A stretch of DNA of 64,000 nt from Chloroflexota bacterium. Its GTDB lineage: Bacteria > Chloroflexota > UBA11872 > VXOZ01. The stretch is taken from contig CATQHC010000002.1 in NCBI GenBank assembly GCA_958295775.1, positions 386,915-450,914 on the forward strand, read 5' to 3'. Shown one piece after another: positions 8,548 to 17,328 of the stretch; position 1 is the first letter of the stretch, and each line of letters begins with the position of its first letter. The notes beneath the pieces were generated by a model that had not been told where the DNA came from, ran no database searches, and worked only from the letters and a program-made list of their open reading frames with translations. A program made the translations under genes and the position numbers.

Positions 8548-9630
8548 TCACCTCAGCGTCACGATTGAGCCGCTGTCTATGCTCTGGTGGACGGCCTCGG
8601 CGATCCGCGTAACTTCAAGCGCATCCTCTCCACCGGGATAGCGGCCTTGCAACTGGTCGATCGTGCCGCCTTCCTGCAAGAATTCAAGATTATCAACGAA
8701 GTCCAAGATGCTCTCATAGCCGTAGCCGCGATAGACGACGTTGCCGTGTTTGTCCTCTTCCTCGCGCATGAACGCCTCGTTGTAGGTGCGCATGCCATCC
8801 TTGTAGCTAGCTGCTTCCATGCCGCGGTTTTGGCTGTCCACTTCGGCAAAGCCTTCGGTGCCGACGAGGCGTATTGACTGATTTACGATGGCCTCAAAGG
8901 TATCAGGGAGCACCCAGCCGGTATCGAAGAAGACACTTGTGCCACCCTCGAACTCCACTTTCGCCTGAATAGCATCGTAGGTATCGATATTTGCCGCGGC
9001 GAGCTTGTTCTTCTGTCCCGTGGCATAGACCCGAGTGGCTTCTTTCTTGATGCACCACCGCACGAGGTCGTAGAAGTGCACGCCAAGGAACCATGCCGGA
9101 CTGGTCGAACCGGCCCAGTGAGGAAACCAATCCCGCGGCACGACAATTTTGTCTTCCATATGCACATAGCCGTAGAGCACCTCGCCGAGCGTGCCGTCGT
9201 TGCACTGGCGTTCGAGGGCCAGGTGATAGGGGTCATACCGCTTGTGGAAGTCAACCTGGAGAAAGGCACCATTGGCTTTGCATGCGTCTACGATGGCCTG
9301 GCATCCGGCGCTGGTCACGTCCAGCGGTTTCTCAACAAGCACGTGCAAACCGCGGTTCGCCGCCTCGATCGTCATTTCCTGGTGCAGGTGGTCTGGCGTA
9401 ACGATTGTGACCGCGTCCAGCGACTCCTTGTCAAGCATCTCCCGCCAATCCGTGTAGATTGGGATACCGAACTCATCCCTGCGTTCCTGGTCCCGCGCCG
9501 GATCTCTGCCCGAGGAACAAGCGGCCACGAGCACGGTGCGGCCCTCATTCTGCGCCTGCTTGAAGACCCGCAGGTGACTGATGCCAAAGACACCGGTGCC
9601 AATGACACCAATACGAATAGCGTCTGCCAT
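8548..9630 (-). CDS. Gfo/Idh/MocA family NAD(P)-dependent oxidoreductase
   Basis: A 360-residue dehydrogenase. The N-terminal Rossmann fold shows IGVIGTGVFGISHLRV, the loop TIVTPDHLHQEM and the family motif LVEKPLDVT whose Lys is catalytic. The C-terminal GFO_IDH_MocA domain contains LVRWCIKKEA and HFYD, with the likely catalytic His in GVHFYDLV. The start ATG has AGGAGG 8 bases upstream. It is followed after 13 bases by the MBL-fold gene. The family oxidises or reduces sugars, inositols and related polyols; the substrate cannot be named. Confidence 0.93.
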   Translation of the reverse strand: MADAIRIGVIGTGVFGISHLRVFKQAQNEGRTVLVAACSSGRDPARDQERRDEFGIPIYTDWREMLDKESLDAVTIVTPDHLHQEMTIEAANRGLHVLVEKPLDVTSAGCQAIVDACKANGAFLQVDFHKRYDPYHLALERQCNDGTLGEVLYGYVHMEDKIVVPRDWFPHWAGSTSPAWFLGVHFYDLVRWCIKKEATRVYATGQKNKLAAANIDTYDAIQAKVEFEGGTSVFFDTGWVLPDTFEAIVNQSIRLVGTEGFAEVDSQNRGMEAASYKDGMRTYNEAFMREEEDKHGNVVYRGYGYESILDFVDNLEFLQEGGTIDQLQGRYPGGEDALEVTRIAEAVHQSIDSGSIVTLR

Positions 9631-9732
9631 GAGAGTTCATCCTCCTAGGTCTCTTTGATTGCTGCGATTATCAATTACCTAGTGTGCCCCACACAAGCCT
9701 GTGAGATCATGTGCGTACACACACAACTGGTC

Positions 9733-10404
9733 CTATTTCTTGGGTTTGCGGCCTGGCTGCTCGCGTGCCGCGCGCGGCCGACGCGGGGACGCGTGGGATC
9801 CGATCAAGTCAAGGGCGACTTTGGTGGCCTGGGCCCCGTAGGGATTAAGCGCTTCTTCGATGAGCTCTCGATAATATCCGTTGGCGTAGAGCGCTCCAGC
9901 CATCTTGGCGGCCAAGTGCTGCCAGGAACTCTGTGATGGGCTGCGAACCATCCGCCCCACCGCAGTTGCGAATTGCACTTCGAGCGGCACCACCGGCACG
10001 AGCCAATTTTGAAAACGGACTCTGCCGACAACGTCCCATACCGCGCCGCCCACGCCCTCTAGCAGTATACCTTTTTCGCTATCGCGGGGCTCACGCACGA
10101 GGATGGTTACAGGCGCATGTTCCACAGTGAGGTTGAGCTTGACGTGGCTGGGATCCTGATAGTCCGGTTCTTCGTCTAACCAGTCCCACAGGTGGCTGGA
10201 CCAGGTGTCGAGCGAATCAGGAGCACTAAGAATGCGCAGTTCGTTTGGAGTGACCGCGATGTCTTGTAGTGCTGATGCCGCGCCGCCAATGATTGCCCAG
10301 TCCGCTGCTTCATCTTCGAGCGGTTCATACACGCGATGGAGAATGAATGCCAGCGCTTCCCAGATTCTGCGGCTGTCACCGCTGTCTTGCTCGTTGCGCG
10401 ACAT
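9733..10404 (-). CDS. Nucleotidyltransferase-fold-like protein, function unknown
   Basis: A 223-residue protein. The segment ADWAIIGGAASALQDI followed by ELRILSAPDSLD resembles the start of minimal nucleotidyltransferase-fold proteins (GG-x-A near the N-terminus, then an acidic strand), but the usual D-x-D/E metal pair is not clear, so catalytic activity is doubtful. The tail is very basic (SPRRPRAAREQPGRKPKK). The ATG at 10404 has GAGG close upstream; a GTG at 10413 is an alternative. It starts about 48 bases after the M20 peptidase stop, so it is probably the second gene of that operon. Confidence 0.62.
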   Translation of the reverse strand: MSRNEQDSGDSRRIWEALAFILHRVYEPLEDEAADWAIIGGAASALQDIAVTPNELRILSAPDSLDTWSSHLWDWLDEEPDYQDPSHVKLNLTVEHAPVTILVREPRDSEKGILLEGVGGAVWDVVGRVRFQNWLVPVVPLEVQFATAVGRMVRSPSQSSWQHLAAKMAGALYANGYYRELIEEALNPYGAQATKVALDLIGSHASPRRPRAAREQPGRKPKK

Positions 10405-10452
10405 AAACCTCACATTGGGAACGGTTTTGCCCGAATTACGGTATCGCTTTCG

Positions 10453-11715
10453 CTACCCTACCTCGCACCAATCTTGCACAAATTGCGTGAGCGCGCAGGC
10501 AGCGTCAACCATATCGCCTACGGCAAAGTGCTCGTGCGGGCCATGTGCGGTCGCAAGATCGCCGGGGCCGAACACGACAACGGGCAGATTGCCGACCCGG
10601 GCGTAAAGGCGCGCATCGCAGGAGACGTTCCAACCAAAGACCTCACTTGCCACGCCGGCTTGCCGCGCGGCGGCGTGCAGCAAAGTGGGTAGAGGATGAT
10701 CGTAGGGTATCTCAAAGGAGTCATTTCGCAGTTTGTTGAAGGCAATAGTGGTGTGATTCCGAATCCAGTCGTCGGGATGGGTTGCAACGATGCGTTCCAG
10801 GTCGGCCCTAACGTCTTCCATGGCTTTGTTCGGCAAGAAGCCGACGCCGCCTTCGATTACGGCCTCGCCCGCGACGGCGCTCGGCCAATGTCCGCCCTGA
10901 AAGATGCCGACATTCAGTTGCACCGGGTGATCGTAGCGCTCGAAACCGTGATACCCCTTGCTCATTGCGACCAGCTCTTTTTCGTATTCCTTAAAGCTGG
11001 CGATAAGGGCGATGCCCTTATCGATGGCGCTGACACCTTCATGCATGCGTCCCATGTGCATGCTCACGCCTTCAATGCCAATTTGGAACCAGAGCGCGCC
11101 GCGATTGGCAGGATGAATCTGGGCAAGCGACGGCTCCATGACGACTACGCCGTCGGCGCGATAGCCCGCATGAATAAATGCAAGGGCGCCATTGCCGCCC
11201 ACTTCTTCTTCGGTCACAAGCTGCAAGGCTAGGTCACCCTTGAGTGAGATCCCAAAGTGCGTCAGCGCACGCATGACGAGCAGCAGCGTTGCTACTTGTC
11301 CCTTGGCATCATTGCTGCCCCGCGCGTACAATATCTCGCCCCGCTCAGGGTCCTGGACGCGCTCGTAGCGCTGCCCTTCGCTCACAGGCACAACGTCGAG
11401 GTGGGTCTGCAGGATGAGACTGCGGCCGCCCCCGCTGCCCGTTCGGGTAGCCAAACCATTAGCGCGAACGTGGTCCGGGTATTGATCGAGTTCGGGCACC
11501 GGCACATGGTGGGGATTCGCGGCGATATCCTGCGGAAAAGGCACTTCAGCTACGGTTAAATCGAGGCCCTGGAAGGCGTCGATAGCGGCAGCCAGCGTCT
11601 TTGCCTCGTTGCCCAGTTTGCTTTCGAGGACGCAGATTGCAAAGAGCCAGTCTGCGATTGCAGCGGCTTCACGTTCGAAAAAGGCGCGCACATCCGTGGG
11701 ATCAGGTCTCGTCAT
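10453..11715 (-). CDS. M20 family metallopeptidase/deacylase (ArgE/DapE/acetylornithine deacetylase type)
   Basis: A 420-residue zinc hydrolase of the M20 family. Visible metal and catalytic motifs are ILQTHLDVVP (His ligand plus Asp), GSNDAKGQ (bridging Asp), TEEEVGGNG (catalytic Glu-Glu), VVMEPS (acidic ligand) and ATAHGPHEHF (final His). The central lid domain is present (RGALWFQIGIEGVSMHMG). It acts on an N-acyl amino acid or small peptide; which one cannot be told. A nucleotidyltransferase-like gene follows in the same direction. The α/β hydrolase gene diverges on the other side. Confidence 0.93.
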   Translation of the reverse strand: MTRPDPTDVRAFFEREAAAIADWLFAICVLESKLGNEAKTLAAAIDAFQGLDLTVAEVPFPQDIAANPHHVPVPELDQYPDHVRANGLATRTGSGGGRSLILQTHLDVVPVSEGQRYERVQDPERGEILYARGSNDAKGQVATLLLVMRALTHFGISLKGDLALQLVTEEEVGGNGALAFIHAGYRADGVVVMEPSLAQIHPANRGALWFQIGIEGVSMHMGRMHEGVSAIDKGIALIASFKEYEKELVAMSKGYHGFERYDHPVQLNVGIFQGGHWPSAVAGEAVIEGGVGFLPNKAMEDVRADLERIVATHPDDWIRNHTTIAFNKLRNDSFEIPYDHPLPTLLHAAARQAGVASEVFGWNVSCDARLYARVGNLPVVVFGPGDLATAHGPHEHFAVGDMVDAACALTQFVQDWCEVG

Positions 11716-12057
11716 GACGCAGGAATGGTATCATATTTTGCTCACTGCAACCAAGCTAGTGTATTCTCAGTGCACAGTTTCAATCGGTAAACGCAGGCGG
11801 GCGTTTCAACCACCCGCTGTGGCCTGGAGAGTGAGCTCTCGAGACCAAATTGAGGAGTTGGTACACGTGCATAGGTTGGAGCGCTGAAAGAGCCCTTCGC
11901 TAGTAGCAACCGCGCACCAAGAACGTGAAGTGCTCTATGCGCGCTCAAAGGCAGAGCAGTCGAGAGGGGGCAGCATTCACATGCAGTCTTGTAGCGAATT
12001 TGCCGCGGCGAAGTGTCGCTGATTTCTTGAACGCGCAAGTAAAGAAGGAGCATCCCA
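11716..12057. other. Divergent promoter region
   Basis: A 342-base gap between the minus-strand M20 gene and the plus-strand double hydrolase. It must hold promoters for both. A TATGAT hexamer on the minus strand lies just upstream of the M20 start, but no well-spaced -35 stands out. No gene is seen. Confidence 0.45.
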
Positions 12058-14178
12058 ATGGCAGTATTGACCGGACGCGTTAGCGGGGCGGACGAAGCCT
12101 ACTTTGGCTATCTCTTGCGACAGGCCCGCGAGCACAACTGGCGACGCAAGCGCAAGCTACGCTCCTTCAGTTCGGCGCAAGACTGGCAAGCACATACGCA
12201 GGCTGTGCGGGAAAACTTTCGCCTCGCGCTGGGACAATTCCCGGAGCGGACACCGCTCAACCCACAATTGGTGGGCATCCTCGAGCGTGACGGCTACGTT
12301 GTGGAGAAGTTGCTCATTGAGAGCCAGCCGGGATTTCCGGTTACGGTCAACCTCTATCGCCCGCCAGAAATAACGGAGCCGTTACCGGCCGTACTCAATC
12401 CTCTGGGCCATTGGGCTGACGGCAAAGGGGAAGTCGTCGTGCAGGCCCGCGGCATCGGCCTCGCCCGGCACGGGTACGTGGCGCTTGTCTATGACCCCAT
12501 TGGCCAGGGCGAGCGCAGCCAGCATTGGGACCGCGCTACAAATTCCAACCCAATGACCAGCAGCACTGAACAGCACGCGGGCGCCTGCCTTCCCTGCTGG
12601 CTGGTCGGCCAGACGGTGATTAATCACATGGTCTGGGACGGCGTGCGGATGCTGGACTACTTGGAGATGCGCACGGACGTGGACTCCAGTCGCATTGGGT
12701 GTACGGGCGCGTCTGGCGGCGGGACGTTCACCATGTTCCTTACGGCATTCGATGACCGCATCAAGGCGGCGGTGCCGGTCTGTTCGACCGCCACCTACGA
12801 ACGGATGCACTCGAAAGGACAGATCGGTGATCCCTGCCAGGACCCTGTGGGCAGTTACCCAAATGACATGGATATGGCAGACCTGCTAATGAGCCGGGCG
12901 CCGCTGCCAATGCAGATCATGTCAACAACCTATGACTTTTTCCCATTGATTGGCGCGCGCGACGTCTATGCCGACGTGCTTGACTGCTATACGGCGCTGG
13001 GGGTACCCGAACGAGCGAACATGGTAGAACCGCCAGCGCATCACGACTACAACCAGCCAATGCGTGAGTCGATGTACGCGTGGTTCAACCGGTGGCTGAA
13101 GGATGAGCCGGAACCGGTGACGGAAGCACCCTTTTCGCCTGAGACACCGGAGACTCTCTGGTGCACTGCTTCCGGTCAGGCCATCCTGAGCGATCGAAAT
13201 GAGACGGTTGTTTCGTTGAACGAACGGCGCGCAGCGGAACTCGCGCCTGCCATACCTGAAATGGCAAAGCGAAAGGCCGCTGATTCACACCGGCAGGACA
13301 CTCGCGAGGCAGCGCGGGCGGTGCTTGCTTACGATGAGGTACCCGCTGCCGGGGCCATGCAGACCCTGGGGACGCAGACCATTGGAGGTCTGCAGGTCGA
13401 GGAAGTGTATTTCGAGAGTGAAGTTGACCTGCCCGTACCTGGCTTGGTCTTTCATCCCCCAAGTGATGGCCCACATCCTGCAGTCGTGTATGTCCATGAA
13501 CTGGGCAAGGATGCTGAAGCCCATGAGAACGGCATCCCCGCCGCATTGGCCCGTGCGGGCAGCAAAGTCTTTGCCATGGACTTACGGGGTTGGGGCGAGA
13601 CTCGCTGGAACGCACAGGTTGTCTATCGCCCCGACGATGCTGCGCTGCTGGGGACAGACTCCCGCCTGGCGTACTTTGGCTACTTCCTAGGGGAGTGGCC
13701 GCTGACGCAACGTGTGACCGACACCATTCGGTGCGTGGACCAAATTGCGGAGCGGGAGGATGTTGAGACGGACCGTATCGCCGTGCTCGGCCAATGCGGC
13801 GGCGGGCTGGTCGCGCTGCATGCTGCCGCCCTTGACGAGCGCATCCGAGCCGTTGCTATGTTGGAGACGCTTGCATCGTATCGTCACATCACGCGTGCGG
13901 GCGAATATACCGTGCCGGCAAGCAGCTTCCTACCCGGTGTGCTGTTGCATTACGACTTGCCAAGCCTGGTTGGGGCACTGGCTCCGCGAACCACCGAGAT
14001 TCTCAACCCGGTCGATGCGGTTTGCGAACCGATAACAGAGGAAGAGGCTGAGGAGGTTTTCTCACCGTCCGCACTGATGTTCAAGCGACTTGAAGCGAAG
14101 AAGGGCCTTAGAGTTCGTGCACGAGCGTCGCGCACGGAGGCGCTTGCCGCGCTGGTTGCGTGGTCGCAGCGAGGATAG
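12058..14178 (+). CDS. Two-domain alpha/beta hydrolase (Ser nucleophile N-domain, Cys-type C-domain)
   Basis: A 706-residue protein made of two alpha/beta-hydrolase folds. The first (about 60-350) resembles acetyl xylan esterase-like enzymes and has the nucleophile elbow G-A-Ser219-G-G and a later PAHHDYN that could give the His. The second (about 440-690) has PGLVFHPP, PAVVYVHE, MDLRGWGET and the elbow G-Q-Cys580-G-G, with Cys where Ser is usual, as in dienelactone hydrolases. No signal peptide is seen, so it is cytoplasmic. AAGGAG lies 8-9 bases before the ATG. The substrate is probably an ester or lactone; that is inference. It could be a fusion product of two esterases. Confidence 0.85.
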   Translation: MAVLTGRVSGADEAYFGYLLRQAREHNWRRKRKLRSFSSAQDWQAHTQAVRENFRLALGQFPERTPLNPQLVGILERDGYVVEKLLIESQPGFPVTVNLYRPPEITEPLPAVLNPLGHWADGKGEVVVQARGIGLARHGYVALVYDPIGQGERSQHWDRATNSNPMTSSTEQHAGACLPCWLVGQTVINHMVWDGVRMLDYLEMRTDVDSSRIGCTGASGGGTFTMFLTAFDDRIKAAVPVCSTATYERMHSKGQIGDPCQDPVGSYPNDMDMADLLMSRAPLPMQIMSTTYDFFPLIGARDVYADVLDCYTALGVPERANMVEPPAHHDYNQPMRESMYAWFNRWLKDEPEPVTEAPFSPETPETLWCTASGQAILSDRNETVVSLNERRAAELAPAIPEMAKRKAADSHRQDTREAARAVLAYDEVPAAGAMQTLGTQTIGGLQVEEVYFESEVDLPVPGLVFHPPSDGPHPAVVYVHELGKDAEAHENGIPAALARAGSKVFAMDLRGWGETRWNAQVVYRPDDAALLGTDSRLAYFGYFLGEWPLTQRVTDTIRCVDQIAEREDVETDRIAVLGQCGGGLVALHAAALDERIRAVAMLETLASYRHITRAGEYTVPASSFLPGVLLHYDLPSLVGALAPRTTEILNPVDAVCEPITEEEAEEVFSPSALMFKRLEAKKGLRVRARASRTEALAALVAWSQRG

Positions 14179-14442
14179 CGCAAGCCATTTACGTCAGCAA
14201 TCTACTCCTCACTCTCGGTTGCAGAAACCGCTAGGCCAGCAACTAAAACATCGAGCAAATGCGTCACCAAGTGAACGCTAGTCTTGATGTGTTCACGTCA
14301 CTTGCGCGGGGTCTTGAGTAAGCGTCTCACGGCACCGGCTGGCGCAGATGCGCCCGTCGTGGTACGTTAACATATAGAGTCTTGGGATCCCCTCCCTGGT
14401 TTCTGTTCTCTTAGCTTTCCAAATGACCCCCAGTTGGCCACT

Positions 14443-15867
14443 ATGCCTCGCATTACCCGCCGCCACTTTCTTGCTGCTTCCCTTGGACTACCGGCGCTCC
14501 TTGTGACCTGTGGTCAGCCGGACGAGGCTGCACTGCGCACGGGCACTTCTGCCGTGCCCCGAGTCTTCACAAATTCGCAGACATCGGGTCAGGGCGCGCG
14601 CAGCACCCCGTCAACGGTTGCGACACCTGTAGCTCCGGAGCCGGTAGAGCTTTGGCACTTCGCTTGGGATGACCCGATAGAGCGGCGTCTCTGGTTTGCC
14701 GTACGCCAGCAACTCGCGGAAGATTTCCCCCATATCCAACTGCGTCAGGAGTTCTACGGTCGCCCTGTCGAAGAAACCGTGGCGATTTCGGCTGCAGCCG
14801 GCTTGCCGCCGGAAGTCGCCTCGATTCAGGATATGTTCTTTCCGCGCTGGATAGAGCAAAACCTGTACGTGAACATTCAAACGCTTGTAAGCGACTGGCT
14901 CGGCAACAATGGGGCGAGCGACATAACGCCGGCGGCGCTCAATGCGTTCCGATACTATCCGGAAGCAAAACAACCTGGCAGAGGTGACTACTACGGTCTG
15001 CCCTGGCGCAGCAACCCGAGGCTGCTCTTTCTCAATGAGGACATATTCCGGCGAAGCGGCCTCGCCGGTCGTGTCTCCGACCTGCGGTGGACGATTGAGA
15101 CGGTAGAAGAAGCCGCACAACAGCTTACTGAGGTGAGACCGGGCGACCGCTTGCAAACAGCAGGCATTGGCTTCCCGGATTCTTGGTTCCAATCACTCCC
15201 CTGGCTCTGGAGCGGTGGAGGTGACGTCTTTGACGACACTGGCAAGGTCAGCACGGTCGCATCCCCGGAAGCGGAAAGCACGCTGCGCAGAATTCAAGCC
15301 TGGCGGCACACTATGCACATTGCGCCGCGAGTGGGAGAGCTCGGCGCGGACACGTATGTGCAGAACTTTGCCACTCAGAGATTGGCGATGTTCTTGGGCA
15401 GCGCGAATGATATGTACCGCTTGCGCGCGACTGACGTTGCGTGGCAAGCAAGAGCACTCCATCCGAACGAGGACGGCGAGAGCCGGACCTTAGCCGCCTT
15501 TGACGGCCTTGCCATCGTGACAGGATCGCAGCAGTTTGACACTGCATGGGAGTTCCTACGCTGGGCCTTGCGCCCAGAGGTGCAGGCGCTTGTAATCGAC
15601 AGTGAATATGCGCTGCCGATTCTTCCGCAAGTAATTGCTGCCAGCCACGTGGAGCCACACTACAGGGCGGCGTTACTGGAAGAGACCAATGCGCAGCGGT
15701 CGCTGCCAATTGGGGTAACATATCCCCTCTACAGCCCGGTTATTGCCCATCACTATCACATGATGATGAATGGGGGTTACGCACCCGTTCCCGATACGCT
15801 GCGCACACTTCAGTCACTCCTTACATTCATTTTGGATCGCCAAGACCTCCCAAGTCAGTGGCAATAA
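14443..15867 (+). CDS. ABC-transporter type 1 extracellular solute-binding lipoprotein (orphan)
   Basis: A 474-residue protein with a Tat-like leader (ITRRHFLAASLGLPALLVTC) whose Cys could be lipid-modified, then a Ser/Thr/Pro-rich linker and a family 1 solute-binding fold. Typical features are VELWHFAWDDP at the first strand, a long region with DYYGLPWRSNPRLLFLNEDIFRRSGL as in sugar-binding proteins, and GLAIVTGSQQFDTAWEFLRWAL near the C-terminus. The ATG at 14443 is used; a TTG three codons earlier is possible. No permease or ATPase gene is adjacent; the next gene is a mechanosensitive channel. The ligand is probably an oligosaccharide or similar, by family. Confidence 0.88.
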   Translation: MPRITRRHFLAASLGLPALLVTCGQPDEAALRTGTSAVPRVFTNSQTSGQGARSTPSTVATPVAPEPVELWHFAWDDPIERRLWFAVRQQLAEDFPHIQLRQEFYGRPVEETVAISAAAGLPPEVASIQDMFFPRWIEQNLYVNIQTLVSDWLGNNGASDITPAALNAFRYYPEAKQPGRGDYYGLPWRSNPRLLFLNEDIFRRSGLAGRVSDLRWTIETVEEAAQQLTEVRPGDRLQTAGIGFPDSWFQSLPWLWSGGGDVFDDTGKVSTVASPEAESTLRRIQAWRHTMHIAPRVGELGADTYVQNFATQRLAMFLGSANDMYRLRATDVAWQARALHPNEDGESRTLAAFDGLAIVTGSQQFDTAWEFLRWALRPEVQALVIDSEYALPILPQVIAASHVEPHYRAALLEETNAQRSLPIGVTYPLYSPVIAHHYHMMMNGGYAPVPDTLRTLQSLLTFILDRQDLPSQWQ

Positions 15868-15993
15868 CCCTATTCTCCTGAAACTCTCTAGTCGTGGGTC
15901 AGGCCGAATTGCGGGCCATTGCACAGCGGTCAGTAAATCAGTGCTGCGATAATTGCACGGCACCATCAATGCGAAAATTGGAGGAATTCCTGC

Positions 15994-16872
15994 GTGGAGA
16001 CATTTCGCAATCTGTGGCGTCTGCTTGACTTTACCCTCTTCACTATCGCCGGAACAACCGTAGACGCAATGAATGTCATTGTGCTGTGCGTCATCTTGGG
16101 CCTTACTTGGGCGGTTGCCCGGCGCATACGACGCATAATTCAAGATCTTGCCACGGAGGACGAACACCCGATTGCGCCAGCGCAATACGCACTGGGCGCG
16201 ATGGCCCACCACCTCATCGTAATTATCGGGGCATACATTGGGTTTCGCACGCTGGGCTTCGATTTGGGCGCCGTGCTGGTCGTGCTGGGAGCGCTGGGCA
16301 TCGGCATTGGCTTCGGTTTGCAGAGCATTGTCAACAACTTCGTTTCCGGTCTCATCCTTCTTGCAGAGCGTCCCATCAAGATTGGGATAGGTGACGTCAT
16401 CGAGGTCAACGGTCACCTTGGCACCGTTGAGCATCTAGGTTCGCGGGCGACAACACTGCGCAAATTCGATCACACGCAGGCGGTTATTCCCAATGCCGAT
16501 TTATTGTCTTCCGTCGTCATTAACTGGTCCCTCGACGATCGACGCATCCGGCTCGACTTCGACGTGCATGTTGCCTACGGTGCCAATACCACGTTGGTCG
16601 AACAGACGATTCTCGATACTGTGAACGGTCACACAGCCGTCCTCGAGGATCCGGAACCACGGGTATTCTTCCGCGATTTCGGCGACTCCGCATTCGAGTT
16701 CTGGGTCATGGCATGGGTTGCTGACTTGACCGATCGCTTCCAAACCATTAGCGAGTTGCACCATGCCATCTGCGCGTCATTTCGAGAACAGGGCATCGAA
16801 ATTCCATTCCCTCAGCAAGACGTGCACCTCCGATCCACGCGCGCTAGCGACGAACTCCCCCAAGCCACATAG
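15994..16872 (+). CDS. MscS-type mechanosensitive ion channel
   Basis: A 292-residue small-conductance channel. It has an N-terminal membrane segment (about 25-45), a second (about 65-85) and the pore helix region GAVLVVLGALGIGIGFGLQ, rich in Gly/Ala, followed by NFVSGLILLAERPIKIGD-like residues at the start of the beta domain (about 110-180). The cytoplasmic C-domain contains VVINWS and FWVMAWV. It protects cells against osmotic downshift by family role. The GTG start has GGAGGA 7-8 bases upstream. It stands alone, 126 bases after the binding-protein gene. Confidence 0.95.
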   Translation: METFRNLWRLLDFTLFTIAGTTVDAMNVIVLCVILGLTWAVARRIRRIIQDLATEDEHPIAPAQYALGAMAHHLIVIIGAYIGFRTLGFDLGAVLVVLGALGIGIGFGLQSIVNNFVSGLILLAERPIKIGIGDVIEVNGHLGTVEHLGSRATTLRKFDHTQAVIPNADLLSSVVINWSLDDRRIRLDFDVHVAYGANTTLVEQTILDTVNGHTAVLEDPEPRVFFRDFGDSAFEFWVMAWVADLTDRFQTISELHHAICASFREQGIEIPFPQQDVHLRSTRASDELPQAT

Positions 16873-16908
16873 GCGTCAACTGGCGTTACGGTGGCTTTCA
16901 ATCGGTTT

Positions 16909-17328
16909 TTACTCGCGTGCGACGCGGCGACGCTTGAGCGGGCGCAGGCCTTCAGTGCGGTATGCCTGCGCGACCAAGTCCAGGAGAATCTCATCCACGT
17001 CTGCGAGAGAGCGCAGTTTCACGTAGGAGGCCCGTCCCTTGCCCATCAGGCGCGCGTGCGCATCTTCAATGCCGCCGTTGTTGAAGATCCAGAAGGTAAT
17101 GTGGCGCTTAACGGGCCAGAGAGCGCAAAAATACCGTTCTACGCGGAACTCAATTGTCGTCTTGTTCAATTTCCAAACAATTTTGGGGTCAAGCGCAAGT
17201 AGGGAAGCCATGATTGCCTTACCGGCCGCCGCGGCGGCCGGCGTCGTGCGGTCAAAGTAGGCTGCGAGCAGAGAGGTATCGTCATCCATGGCATCGACGT
17301 TTATCGAGGAAGAGGCAGCGAAATCCAT
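16909..17328 (-). CDS. DUF1801-like small protein
   Basis: A 139-residue protein. The core (about 30-130) shows IEFRVERYFCALWPVKRH, FWIFNNGGIED and the ending ARLMGKGRASYVKLRSL, close to DUF1801 proteins (GxGKxxRxIKxxS). Function is unknown. The ATG at 17328 has AGAGG 5 bases upstream and overlaps the stop region of the upstream oxidoreductase gene by 28 bases; an internal ATG at 17289 would remove the overlap but has no good ribosome site. The tail is Arg-rich. Confidence 0.72.
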   Translation of the reverse strand: MDFAASSSINVDAMDDDTSLLAAYFDRTTPAAAAAGKAIMASLLALDPKIVWKLNKTTIEFRVERYFCALWPVKRHITFWIFNNGGIEDAHARLMGKGRASYVKLRSLADVDEILLDLVAQAYRTEGLRPLKRRRVARE

